NCBI GenBank assembly: GCA_963663025.1
Contig: OY760073.1
Span: 1,364,001 to 1,428,000, forward strand
Length of the DNA stretch: 64,000 bases
Reading direction: 5' to 3'
Source of the DNA: JAGWBF01 sp963663025
GTDB taxonomy: Bacteria; Chloroflexota; Dehalococcoidia; Lucifugimonadales; JAGWBF01
Of the stretch, positions 42,781-50,241 are shown one piece after another. The position numbers and the translations under genes were made by a program. Numbering within the stretch: the first letter of the stretch is position 1; each line of letters begins with the position of its first letter. The notes under the pieces are model-generated. The model was not told the origin of the DNA and made no database searches. It saw nothing but the letters and a program-made list of their open reading frames with translations.

Positions 42781-43659
42781 ATGCCACAGAACGAAGACAT
42801 TCCCGTCTCCCCGATACCCGCAGTCAATGTCGCCTGCGTTCCCCAGCGAAGCCCTCTCCGGTACCCTGGCGGCAAGACCTGGCTAATACCTCACATTCGG
42901 TTCTGGTTAGGCCGCATTAACCCGAGACCTCTCGAACTGATCGAGCCATTTGCCGGAGGAGCAATAGTCTCACTAACAGCTGTGATGGAAAATCTGGTTC
43001 AGCGAGCAGTCATGGCGGAAATCGACCGGGATGTGGCGGCCTTCTGGAGTGCTGCCCTCCACCACAACGACGAACTGAGGAGATCGGTCAGAGAATTCAA
43101 GCCCACTAGAGATTCCGTTGGTCAGTTGAGTTCCCAGAAACCCCTAAGCGTGGCACCAAGGGGCTTCCGAACTCTGGTGCTAAACCGGACTCGGCGCGGC
43201 GGTATCCTCGCAAATGGCGCAGCCTTGGCGCGCTCGGGGGAAAACGGGAAGGGCCTGTTGTCCCGCTGGTACCCGGATACGATAGTCCGCCGACTCCGGG
43301 ACATCTCTCACCATTCAGACCGTATCGAGTTCCTTCAGTCAGACGGTTTGGATGTACTGGAGTCACGCCTATGCAACGGAGGGTCTGACACCGCGGTTTT
43401 TGCGGACCCGCCATATACGGCTGGCGGCAAGCAGGCCGGCAAGCGTCTGTACAACTCTCACATTATCGATCACCAGCGTCTGTTCTCTATACTTGCCAAC
43501 AGCCGAGCGGACTTCTTGATGACCTACGATAAATCCCCGGAGATTTTGGAGCTCATAAACACTTGTCAATTTCAGGCCGTGGAAGTCCATATGAGGAACA
43601 CGCATCATTCTAAGGTGACCGAACTGGTAATCACCCGATTCCCCGTGTTTGTGACGTGA
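42781..43659 (+). CDS. D12-class N6-adenine DNA methyltransferase (Dam-like)
   Basis: 292 aa. The D12-class N-terminal motif SPLRYPGGKTWL (24-35) is followed by SAM motif I IEPFAGG (54-60) and catalytic DPPY (209-212). It overlaps the NotI-like gene by four bases (GTGA), so it is very likely the protective methylase of a Type II restriction-modification pair. The recognition sequence cannot be read. Confidence 0.9.
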   Translation: MPQNEDIPVSPIPAVNVACVPQRSPLRYPGGKTWLIPHIRFWLGRINPRPLELIEPFAGGAIVSLTAVMENLVQRAVMAEIDRDVAAFWSAALHHNDELRRSVREFKPTRDSVGQLSSQKPLSVAPRGFRTLVLNRTRRGGILANGAALARSGENGKGLLSRWYPDTIVRRLRDISHHSDRIEFLQSDGLDVLESRLCNGGSDTAVFADPPYTAGGKQAGKRLYNSHIIDHQRLFSILANSRADFLMTYDKSPEILELINTCQFQAVEVHMRNTHHSKVTELVITRFPVFVT

Positions 43660-44531
43660 GCAGGTACGGTATATCTGAGTGGTACGGGCATCGGTTCTTG
43701 ACACTATCAGCCAAGGAACGCAGGGACCTCGCCCAATACGCCGCGGAACATTCCGAACATCGTCCACCTTGCCCCTTCCGACCGAGCATCGCAAGCTGCA
43801 GCAAATCTGGGGGCGTATGTTCCATTCAACTCTACGAGAATAACGGGAGCGGTCACATCGGGGAATTTGAAGACCCTCCGGTTATCGTATGTCCGAATCG
43901 CTTCGAGCGGGACAACCTGTTGCTGGAGTGGCTCGGGGAAATAGTAGGGTTCCCTCCCGAGCAAGTGTCGATGGCCCGGGAAATCCCCTTTATGGAAAGC
44001 GTTGTGACCCAGAAGCCTGCAGGAAAAATTGATCTGGTCGCCGCACGTGAGCTCCCTGACAGGCTCGACTGGTACGGCTTGGAGATTCAAGCTGTTTATT
44101 TCTCTGGACCAGGTATGGACTCGGAGTTTGCCCAGCAACAAGCCGACAAGGGCCCAAGGCCACCGTATCCGGATAAAGTGAGGAGACCCGACTGGCGCTC
44201 TTCTAGTGCCAAGAGGCTTATGCCCCAGTTACAGGTGAAAGTCCCCACCCTAAGGCGATGGGGGTCGAAAATGGCAATAGCCGTAGATGAGCCTTTCTTC
44301 GAATCAATCGGGTGCCCCAGCCCCTCTTACTCCAGAGACTTGGGAGACGGGGACATCATTTGGCTGGTTCCGAGTCTAAGGTCAAGTGAAGTCGGAGAAT
44401 ACTCCCTGGAACGGGGGCACTGGGAAGTCCTAACCCTGGAGGCGTCATGCGAGAAACTCCTTGCCGCGCGGACCATTCAGCGGAGCGAATTCGAAGTCGC
44501 TTTGCGCAGCAAGTTGACGCCTTTGGAGTGA
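43656..44531 (+). CDS. NotI-family Type II restriction endonuclease
   Basis: 291 aa. It resembles NotI in its metal-binding cysteines (Cys39 in PPCPFR, Cys48 in SCSKSGG, Cys55 in VCSI, Cys79 in VCPN) and in a PD-(D/E)XK core of the D...ExQ type: GKIDLV (Asp126) and LEIQAV (Glu143, Gln145). NotI uses the same Glu-x-Gln arrangement and binds an iron through four cysteines. The GTG start overlaps the methylase stop. NotI itself cuts GCGGCCGC; whether this enzyme has that specificity is unknown. It ends 17 bases before a convergent acetyltransferase. Confidence 0.87.
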   Translation: MSRYGISEWYGHRFLTLSAKERRDLAQYAAEHSEHRPPCPFRPSIASCSKSGGVCSIQLYENNGSGHIGEFEDPPVIVCPNRFERDNLLLEWLGEIVGFPPEQVSMAREIPFMESVVTQKPAGKIDLVAARELPDRLDWYGLEIQAVYFSGPGMDSEFAQQQADKGPRPPYPDKVRRPDWRSSSAKRLMPQLQVKVPTLRRWGSKMAIAVDEPFFESIGCPSPSYSRDLGDGDIIWLVPSLRSSEVGEYSLERGHWEVLTLEASCEKLLAARTIQRSEFEVALRSKLTPLE

Positions 44532-44548
44532 ACTGGGGCGAGGTCCGT

Positions 44549-45109
44549 TCAGGTTGCCTTGGCGGGCACTTCCTGGGCAGGCAGGTAGTGGAGGATGAAG
44601 TAGGGCTCAGGAGGCTGACGCCCAGGCGGATGTGGGCCTCTGAAGTATGCACCCAGGTGAGGCACAGAGCCTTCGTCCCCTTCCTCGTAAATGCTGTAGC
44701 CTTGCTTGGCGTAGAAGGGCAGCGCCCAATAGCTGCCCTTCAGCACGTTCAGGGTGAATATCCCGATCCCAGGCCAGTCGGCCCTACTCTGCTCCCAGTG
44801 GCGTGAGATCAGCTCTCCACCCAGACCCTTCCGGTTTTGGTCGGGGTGCACGAAGAGCAGGTGGAGGTGGGAAACGGACACTGGGTCTCCATAGGGACGC
44901 CACAGGGAGACCCCCAGCAGGCTTTCGCCATCCTCAGACTCGGCTACAACGCCCCGCTCACCCCGCTGGACTATAGCGGCGTGGATGCGCTCCCCCGTCT
45001 GCACCCTCCGCCCTACCATCCTGAACTCGGGGTCGAACCCCGAATACGACGCGTTCACCAAGTCAGCTACGGCGTCCGAATCTTGAGGCGTGATGGGGCG
45101 AATCTTCAT
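44549..45109 (-). CDS. GNAT-family N-acetyltransferase
   Basis: 186 aa. The acetyl-CoA-binding loop is in HLHLLFVHPDQNRKGLGGEL (the R/Q-x-x-G-x-G/A signature). N-terminal MKIRPITPQDSDAVADLVNAS is typical GNAT. The C-terminal region reads LPFYAKQGYSIYEEGDE. The substrate is unknown. 9 bases downstream of the serine hydrolase, so probably co-transcribed with it. Confidence 0.87.
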   Translation of the reverse strand: MKIRPITPQDSDAVADLVNASYSGFDPEFRMVGRRVQTGERIHAAIVQRGERGVVAESEDGESLLGVSLWRPYGDPVSVSHLHLLFVHPDQNRKGLGGELISRHWEQSRADWPGIGIFTLNVLKGSYWALPFYAKQGYSIYEEGDEGSVPHLGAYFRGPHPPGRQPPEPYFILHYLPAQEVPAKAT

Positions 45110-45118
45110 GGTTGAGCC

Positions 45119-46219
45119 CTAGAGGCAGGCATCCCGCACTGCCTGGGAGATGACCGTCATTCGCGGCAGGTGGGTAGCGTTGGCCCGCAGGCCGTTTGTT
45201 ATGTAAGCCACCGCCAAGCCGACGTCAGGGTCGGCCCAGCCCACCGACGTTCCGATTCCGCCGTGTCCAAAGGTCCTAGCGGGGTCTCCTCCCGAGGAAC
45301 CCATCCGCGAGTCTGCCAGCCACAAGCCTAGGGAGCGGTGCACATAGACGTTGAAGGTGTGGTCATGCCCCTCCGCCTGCTGCTTTGTGACCTCCTGCAC
45401 GGTCTCAGGCTTTAGGATACGCACATCGTCCAGGACCCCTCCGCATCCCAGCATGGCGTAGTAGCGCACCAGGTCCCGGGCGGTCCCGATGCCGCCTGCC
45501 GCGGGATTCACAGCCTGGTGCACCTCGGGCTTGTTGAAGGTGTCCACCACCTGCACACGCTCGGCGTCCTCCATGGCATGTATCCTGGACACCCTGTCCT
45601 CCAGTTCTGCGGGGAGGCCCATATAGACATCGTTCATGGACAGAGGGTCGGTGATCTCCTCTTTCAGGAACCGGCCGATGGGTCGCCCATCGATGCGCCT
45701 TACCAGCTCACCCAGCACCCATCCGAAGGTGGACTGCTGGTAGGCGATAACCGCGCCCGGCTCGGTCGTCGGGCTAGCTCCCTCCATTGCTCGGACCACC
45801 AGGTCCCAGTCGCCCCAGCCGTTGGCGACGATCTCCGGAGGCGTCTCGGGAATGCCCCCCCGGTGGGTAAGGATGTGGCGAATGGTAATCCCGTCCTTGC
45901 CATTCTGAGCGAAGTTGGGCCAGTAGCGGGCGACGGGGTCATCCCACTGGAGCAGACCCCTCTCCCACAGGATGTAGATGCAGCCGGCGGTCAGGGCCTT
46001 GCTGTTGGAGTACATCACGAACATCGTGTCGGCGTTTACGGCCTTTCCCTCATCGGGATCGGACATACCGCCCCACAAGTCCAGCACGAGGCTGCCGTGG
46101 CGATAGGCAGCCAGGCAGGCGCCGGGATGCAAGCCGTCGGCCATCTGTTTGTTGAACAGGGCTCCTACTTCTTTCAAGCCCTGGGGATCCATTTGCTCTA
46201 ATGCTGCGGGAGCTACCAT
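45119..46219 (-). CDS. serine hydrolase of the beta-lactamase/transpeptidase-like family (EstB type)
   Basis: 366 aa. The SxxK nucleophile motif is SNSK (Ser71, Lys74). The usual YxN appears as Y-Q-Q (AYQQST) and the third motif as HGG (FGHGGIG). These are esterase-like features of class C-type serine hydrolases rather than a true beta-lactamase. No signal peptide is seen. ATG 46219 is chosen because GGAGGAAAGCT sits before it. Confidence 0.88.
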   Translation of the reverse strand: MVAPAALEQMDPQGLKEVGALFNKQMADGLHPGACLAAYRHGSLVLDLWGGMSDPDEGKAVNADTMFVMYSNSKALTAGCIYILWERGLLQWDDPVARYWPNFAQNGKDGITIRHILTHRGGIPETPPEIVANGWGDWDLVVRAMEGASPTTEPGAVIAYQQSTFGWVLGELVRRIDGRPIGRFLKEEITDPLSMNDVYMGLPAELEDRVSRIHAMEDAERVQVVDTFNKPEVHQAVNPAAGGIGTARDLVRYYAMLGCGGVLDDVRILKPETVQEVTKQQAEGHDHTFNVYVHRSLGLWLADSRMGSSGGDPARTFGHGGIGTSVGWADPDVGLAVAYITNGLRANATHLPRMTVISQAVRDACL

Positions 46220-46416
46220 AGCTTTCCTCCAAGCCAACCGGGAGTTTGCGCCAATATACGGCCTGCCCATATCCGTGTCAACGAGATTCCGCTTTCGGGA
46301 CACTACACATACGTTAGCTGATCATAGCTCAAGGGAGAGTCGTAGCCTTTATTGCCCATAAGATGAACCCGCCATTTACGCCCAAGATGTGCCAATGATA
46401 TTCATGATTCTAAGCA

Positions 46417-46443
46417 TTGACATTGCACAGTGATTAGTATAGC
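46417..46443 (+). promoter_or_regulatory. possible promoter of the Bfd-like gene
   Basis: TTGACA at 46417-46422 and TATAGC at 46438-46443 with a 15-base spacer, about 47 bases before the start. The spacer is short. No clear Fur box is seen. Confidence 0.5.
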
Positions 46444-46490
46444 TTAGCGCAAGAGAAATGCTGGAACTTTCGCAATAGGACTTGCTGGCG

Positions 46491-46796
46491 TTGTATCTCT
46501 GCATATGTAAGGGAATCAAGATTTCCGATGCTGTCGAGGCGGCAAGGTCCGGAACTTGTTCCATAGAGGCTTTGGTCCATTCCTTCGGCTTCGATGACGA
46601 AAGCTCCTGCGGCAGATGCGTAAGGTATGAACAAGAGATTGCGACTCTGATTAGCATCGAGCTTAATAAACCCGTATTCACCTCGTCGAACGAACAGTCG
46701 GGCGGTGCCGGATACAGCGCCTCCAGCCCCCATCAACAGCCCCGAGAAAAGCACCGTCCCTGGTATCACCTCAGGCAGATGGCTAAGGGTTCCTGA
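46491..46796 (+). CDS. bfd: bacterioferritin-associated ferredoxin-like [2Fe-2S] protein
   Basis: About 101 aa. Starting at TTG 46491 it reads YLCICKGIKISDAVEAARSG, then SIEALVHSFGFDDESSCGRC. The Cys-x-Cys near the start and Cys-x-x-Cys later have the Bfd spacing of four [2Fe-2S] ligands. Bfd reduces iron stored in bacterioferritin, and the next gene is bacterioferritin. A tail of about 50 residues (FTSSNEQ... to the end) is absent from typical 65-70-aa Bfd and is low complexity; it may be read-through after a mutation. Confidence 0.75.
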   Translation: MYLCICKGIKISDAVEAARSGTCSIEALVHSFGFDDESSCGRCVRYEQEIATLISIELNKPVFTSSNEQSGGAGYSASSPHQQPREKHRPWYHLRQMAKGS

Positions 46797-46845
46797 GTCC
46801 CCTTCCAGGTTGCCTCCCGTGTCTCAATACTGTGGGACACGGCCA

Positions 46846-46874
46846 TTGAAACCCGCACGTTCCCCCGCTATACT
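46846..46874 (+). promoter_or_regulatory. sigma-70-type promoter of bacterioferritin
   Basis: TTGAAA at 46846-46851, 17-base spacer, TATACT at 46869-46874, about 40 bases before the bfr start, so bfr can be transcribed separately from bfd. Confidence 0.75.
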
Positions 46875-46914
46875 GTACCCTTGATTTCAGTCGGTGGGGG
46901 AAGGGAGAACAACA

Positions 46915-47391
46915 ATGAAAGCAAAAGACGGCGTCGTGGACCGACTCAACAACATACTTACAGTGGAGTTGACGGCGATTAACCAGTACTTCCTCCAAGC
47001 CGAAATGTGCCTCAACTGGGGTTACGAGCGCCTGTACCAAAAGCTCCGGGAAATCAGCACCGAGGAGATGAAGGACTCCGAGCACATGATTAAGCACATC
47101 CTTTATCTGGAGGGTGTGCCGAACGTGCAGCGCATGGGCCCGGTGATGATCGGAGAATCGGTCCAGGAGAACCTCGACCTGGACCTTGCCTCCGAAAAGT
47201 CAGCTGTGGAACTGGTTACAGAAGCAGTCACCCACTGCACCGAGGTCGCCGATTACACAACCCGCAACATACTCGAAAACATGGTCAGGTCAGAGGAAGA
47301 GCATGTTGACTGGATTGAGACCCAGTTGGAAACCATCAACCAGATCGGAATAGAGCTTTACCTGAATCAACAGATTAAGGGTGGCGATTAA
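46915..47391 (+). CDS. bfr: bacterioferritin
   Basis: 158 aa, ferritin-like four-helix protein that oxidises and stores iron. It aligns without gaps to E. coli Bfr as I recall it. The ferroxidase residues Glu18, Glu51, Glu94, Glu127 and His130 are kept, and Met52, the heme ligand, is present. The ligand His54 is replaced by Asp54 (EEMKDSEH). This could weaken or retune the ferroxidase site. ATG 46915 follows AAGGGAG. Confidence 0.93.
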   Translation: MKAKDGVVDRLNNILTVELTAINQYFLQAEMCLNWGYERLYQKLREISTEEMKDSEHMIKHILYLEGVPNVQRMGPVMIGESVQENLDLDLASEKSAVELVTEAVTHCTEVADYTTRNILENMVRSEEEHVDWIETQLETINQIGIELYLNQQIKGGD

Positions 47392-47677
47392 CCACTAACC
47401 TACTGTCCCTTAAGCCACGGCTCCTCCAGCCCCGATCCCCACTTCCTTTAATTAAACTTGGGCAGTACCTTTGTCCTTATTTGCATTGGAATGAACCCCG
47501 CTGGTGCGGAAACAACCGCTGGATATTGTCCGTCGACAGACCTTCACACAACTGCCGAGACAGCCCTTCTTGTTTACCACCCGCGCCCGGGGCGGCTATA
47601 ATGCTCCCAACACCCCAAAGAACCTCCGACCTTCTCTTCAGAACGGGGTAGCAAAATCTCTCCCCAGGAGTGAACAG

Positions 47678-48505
47678 ATGGATGCAGGAGACTACAAGGT
47701 AAATGCCGGTGTGGTCGAGTTTGCCCTTCAACACCGTAACGTGGATGGCGGCATCGTAGGCGGCCGAGGGGCCGACCAGGGCGTTTCCGTCCAGGTGATG
47801 GGTCAGGTCGATGGCCAGGAGACGGAGTTGTTGAGATTCGACTGCTTCGATACTGTCCCCCACTACCACTACGACCCCCGCAAGCAAAACATCCGCGTGG
47901 ACCTGGACAAGACCACGGCCGGGAATCCCCTGGGTTGGACCCTCAACCAGCTAAGGACCAACCTTCCCAACATGATCCGCCGGGCAGGCTACGACGAAAT
48001 TGCAGGCCAGGTGGACCCCAGGTTGGTGATGGAGAAGCTGAACGAGGTTGAGGAGATCGGCCGGGAACTGGCGGTGATGCACAGGAACACCGTCACCCAC
48101 AACAGGGGCGACCTGATCATCGAGGCGGGCACCATCCGCTTCGGTCTGGAGTTCCGAGAGCTGGCCGCGGGCGACAGGGGCCAGGCCATTCATGTGCTGG
48201 CCGACGTGGAAGGCCAGGAGATAGAGCTGCTGGCCTTCGACTGCTTCGAAAAGGAGCCCCACTACCACTACGGGCCCCGCAGCCGGAACGAGCGCATCTA
48301 CCACGACACAACCCTGGTACCCAACCCCCTTGACTGGGCCATAGGGCAGTTCAAGGCCGGCAGGCTTCCCCAGATGATCGACCGCGCCGGATACCCCGGG
48401 ATCGTGGCTGAGCTGGACATCGACCTGGTCCGGCAGAAGGTGGATGAGGTCGAGGAGCAGTGCTACGCCATGGCCAGGGCAAACAACCAGACGAACATCG
48501 ACTAG
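47678..48505 (+). CDS. tandem-duplicated protein of unknown function
   Basis: 275 aa consisting of two copies of one domain, about residues 5-125 and 145-270. Each copy has the core E-LL-x-FDCF-x(4)-PHYHY: ETELLRFDCFDTVPHYHY and EIELLAFDCFEKEPHYHY. Each also has a later N-P-L-x-W motif (GNPLGWTLNQL, PNPLDWAIGQF) and ends RAGY...VEE. The clustered His and Tyr could bind a metal. I do not recognise the family. ATG 47678 has CAGGAGTGAAC upstream. A TATAAT lies at 47597-47602. Confidence 0.8.
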   Translation: MDAGDYKVNAGVVEFALQHRNVDGGIVGGRGADQGVSVQVMGQVDGQETELLRFDCFDTVPHYHYDPRKQNIRVDLDKTTAGNPLGWTLNQLRTNLPNMIRRAGYDEIAGQVDPRLVMEKLNEVEEIGRELAVMHRNTVTHNRGDLIIEAGTIRFGLEFRELAAGDRGQAIHVLADVEGQEIELLAFDCFEKEPHYHYGPRSRNERIYHDTTLVPNPLDWAIGQFKAGRLPQMIDRAGYPGIVAELDIDLVRQKVDEVEEQCYAMARANNQTNID

Positions 48506-48527
48506 AGGCTACTGCCTGGAGTGAAAG

Positions 48528-49208
48528 CTACGGCTTGGCGGCGGGCCTGCTGGATAGGGCTTCGATCCACTTGCGCAGCTCATTGAGTGCAGGCGGAGCT
48601 ACGTAGAAGACCTGCAGGTCCGACGGGAACTGCACGCGATGGTCGTCCCGTATGACCAGTATGCCTGCCTCGTCCCCCTGGAGCGTCTGGTCTATGCGGG
48701 CTGCGATGTGTTCATACCGCTTGGCGTTGGCTTCCGCGTAGGCTTGGTACACCATCGTTGTGGCTTTCTCGCTGCGCAGCCCCGCAGTTGCGCACGCAAG
48801 CCAGTCACCAATCTCTACCAGGGTGTCCCGGTCTTCTGTGGCCTCCAGGACCGCCCCGGCGTTGGCCCGTCGCTTCAGCAGCTTGGCGCCCAGGGGGTTG
48901 ATCTTCTCCAGGAGCTGTTCGGCCTCTTCTCCTGAGGAATCGAGGTGCTCGTGGTACAGGCGGTCCGCCTTGCCCAGGGACTCCTCCAGGCGGGTGATGT
49001 GCTGGTCGGCGCCGACCCAGTAGCGGGCTAGAAGGCCCTCGAACTCGTCCAGGGTGCGGTTGGCCTCGGCCGCTTCCTCGGTGCCCTCATCGGCGAGGGT
49101 CATCTCCTGCCGGTTTGGGCCGGCGTAGAAGGGGACGAGGTACAGCTTCCGTCCCTTCTGGTAGCTGCTCGCTGCCGGCCTTCCGATGTCTGCCAGTGGC
49201 GTACTCAT
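48528..49208 (-). CDS. helical protein of unknown function
   Basis: 226 aa, soluble, mostly charged helices with coiled-coil potential (about 40-125) and a more conserved C-terminal end (RVQFPSDLQVFYVAPPALNELRKWIE). No motif I recognise. Convergent with the tandem-duplicated gene. Confidence 0.65.
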   Translation of the reverse strand: MSTPLADIGRPAASSYQKGRKLYLVPFYAGPNRQEMTLADEGTEEAAEANRTLDEFEGLLARYWVGADQHITRLEESLGKADRLYHEHLDSSGEEAEQLLEKINPLGAKLLKRRANAGAVLEATEDRDTLVEIGDWLACATAGLRSEKATTMVYQAYAEANAKRYEHIAARIDQTLQGDEAGILVIRDDHRVQFPSDLQVFYVAPPALNELRKWIEALSSRPAAKP

Positions 49209-49307
49209 GGAGCGTCTCCTAAGCCTTCCAGGGAACCTGCGATAGGCTCATGCTACCATCGCGCTCCGGGAATGCAAAGACAGACAGGAGCCATTCAGCA
49301 GCGCCTT

Positions 49308-49724
49308 CTACGTCTGCTCTTCCAGCCAGTTCTCAACCGGAAGGCCCGGAATTCTGTTGAAGTGTCGCACGTTTCCCGTCACCACCGTGAGGCCGCGAGC
49401 CAGGGAGATGGCACCGATTCGGAGGTCGGCGTCTCCTATCGGCGTACCCCGTCGTTCCAGTTCTGCTCTAACTTCGCCGTAGCTGCGGGCAGCGTCAGTG
49501 TCAAAGGGGAGGACGGGCAGATTTGGAACCAGGGTCGCATTCAGCCTTTCCAGGAGGGCATCTGCCATAGGGCCGAGCCTGTGGGCACCGTATAGCAGTT
49601 CCCCCAAGGTAATGCTGGAGGTGAACTGGCTTTCCCGTGGGGTCGAGGCAATCTTGGCCACCAAGTTCATTGAGGGGGTCCGGCGCAGAAGGTTGCTCAG
49701 AATGTCCGTGTCCAGGAGGTACAT
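49308..49724 (-). CDS. vapC: VapC-type PIN-domain toxin
   Basis: 138-aa PIN RNase. The acidic active site is Asp5 (YLLDTDIL), Glu42 (TLGELLYGA), and Asp98 with Asp100 (IGDADLRIGAIS), followed by VTGNVRHF. It starts one base inside the antitoxin stop (TGATG), typical of a toxin-antitoxin pair. PIN toxins usually cleave tRNA or rRNA. Confidence 0.9.
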   Translation of the reverse strand: MYLLDTDILSNLLRRTPSMNLVAKIASTPRESQFTSSITLGELLYGAHRLGPMADALLERLNATLVPNLPVLPFDTDAARSYGEVRAELERRGTPIGDADLRIGAISLARGLTVVTGNVRHFNRIPGLPVENWLEEQT

Positions 49725-50023
49725 CAGATAACGGGCACGCTGCGACCTGTGTCCTTCTCACGCTCGGCGTAGATGCCCTTGACCAGGGAATCCATGTCTT
49801 CGTCGTCCACCTCTCGCCAGGCGCCCACAAGCGCTAAGGCCCCCACGGGCTGTCGGGCTGTCGATCCTCCAGCCTCCAAACTCTCCAGATCGCTCACACT
49901 AACCAGGACCGCCAAGGGCTTGCCCCGCCGTTCAATGATGATCCGCTCATTCCCAAAAGCGACGGCGGAGGCCAGCGCCGAGAGATGGGCCTTTGCGTGC
50001 GCTGCGCTCACTCTCTTGGGCAT
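49724..50023 (-). CDS. Phd/VapB-type antitoxin
   Basis: 99 aa. The N-terminal Phd/YefM DNA-binding fold is seen in RVSAAHAKAHLSALASAVAFGNERIIIERRGKPLAVLVS, followed by an acidic, disordered C-terminus that would block the toxin. First gene of the pair, with a short inverted repeat upstream for likely autoregulation. Confidence 0.88.
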   Translation of the reverse strand: MPKRVSAAHAKAHLSALASAVAFGNERIIIERRGKPLAVLVSVSDLESLEAGGSTARQPVGALALVGAWREVDDEDMDSLVKGIYAEREKDTGRSVPVI

Positions 50024-50051
50024 CCAGTTGTATCCCTTCTTAAGCCGAATT

Positions 50052-50094
50052 GGTCATTTTGACCTATCATATCTTGGTCGAACCTTTTTCACAA
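50052..50094 (-). promoter_or_regulatory. promoter and operator of the VapBC pair
   Basis: On the minus strand TTGTGA (50094-50089), a 17-base spacer and TATGAT (50071-50066). A perfect inverted repeat, GGTCA-TTT-TGACC at 50052-50064, overlaps the expected transcript start. Binding of the antitoxin there would give the autoregulation usual for this family. Confidence 0.6.
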
Positions 50095-50184
50095 CCGCTA
50101 CGGTCCCATGCCAAGCCTTCTGTGATGTAGCCGATCACGCCGGCTTAGCTGTCGTGCATTCCGACCTCGTAGTCCCCGGGCGTC

Positions 50185-50212
50185 TTGATGCCAGGGCGCC
50201 CTGGGCTATAAT
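50185..50212 (+). promoter_or_regulatory. sigma-70-type promoter of the nuclease gene
   Basis: TTGATG at 50185-50190, 16-base spacer, TATAAT at 50207-50212, 29 bases upstream of the start codon. Confidence 0.75.
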
Positions 50213-50241
50213 GCCCAGTGGGCAACGCGCAGGAGGCAGCC

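Noticed and set aside
47504..47677. N-terminal extension of the tandem-duplicated protein
   Set aside because: The extension has no counterpart to either repeat and contains the TATAAT hexamer; the ribosome site favours 47678.
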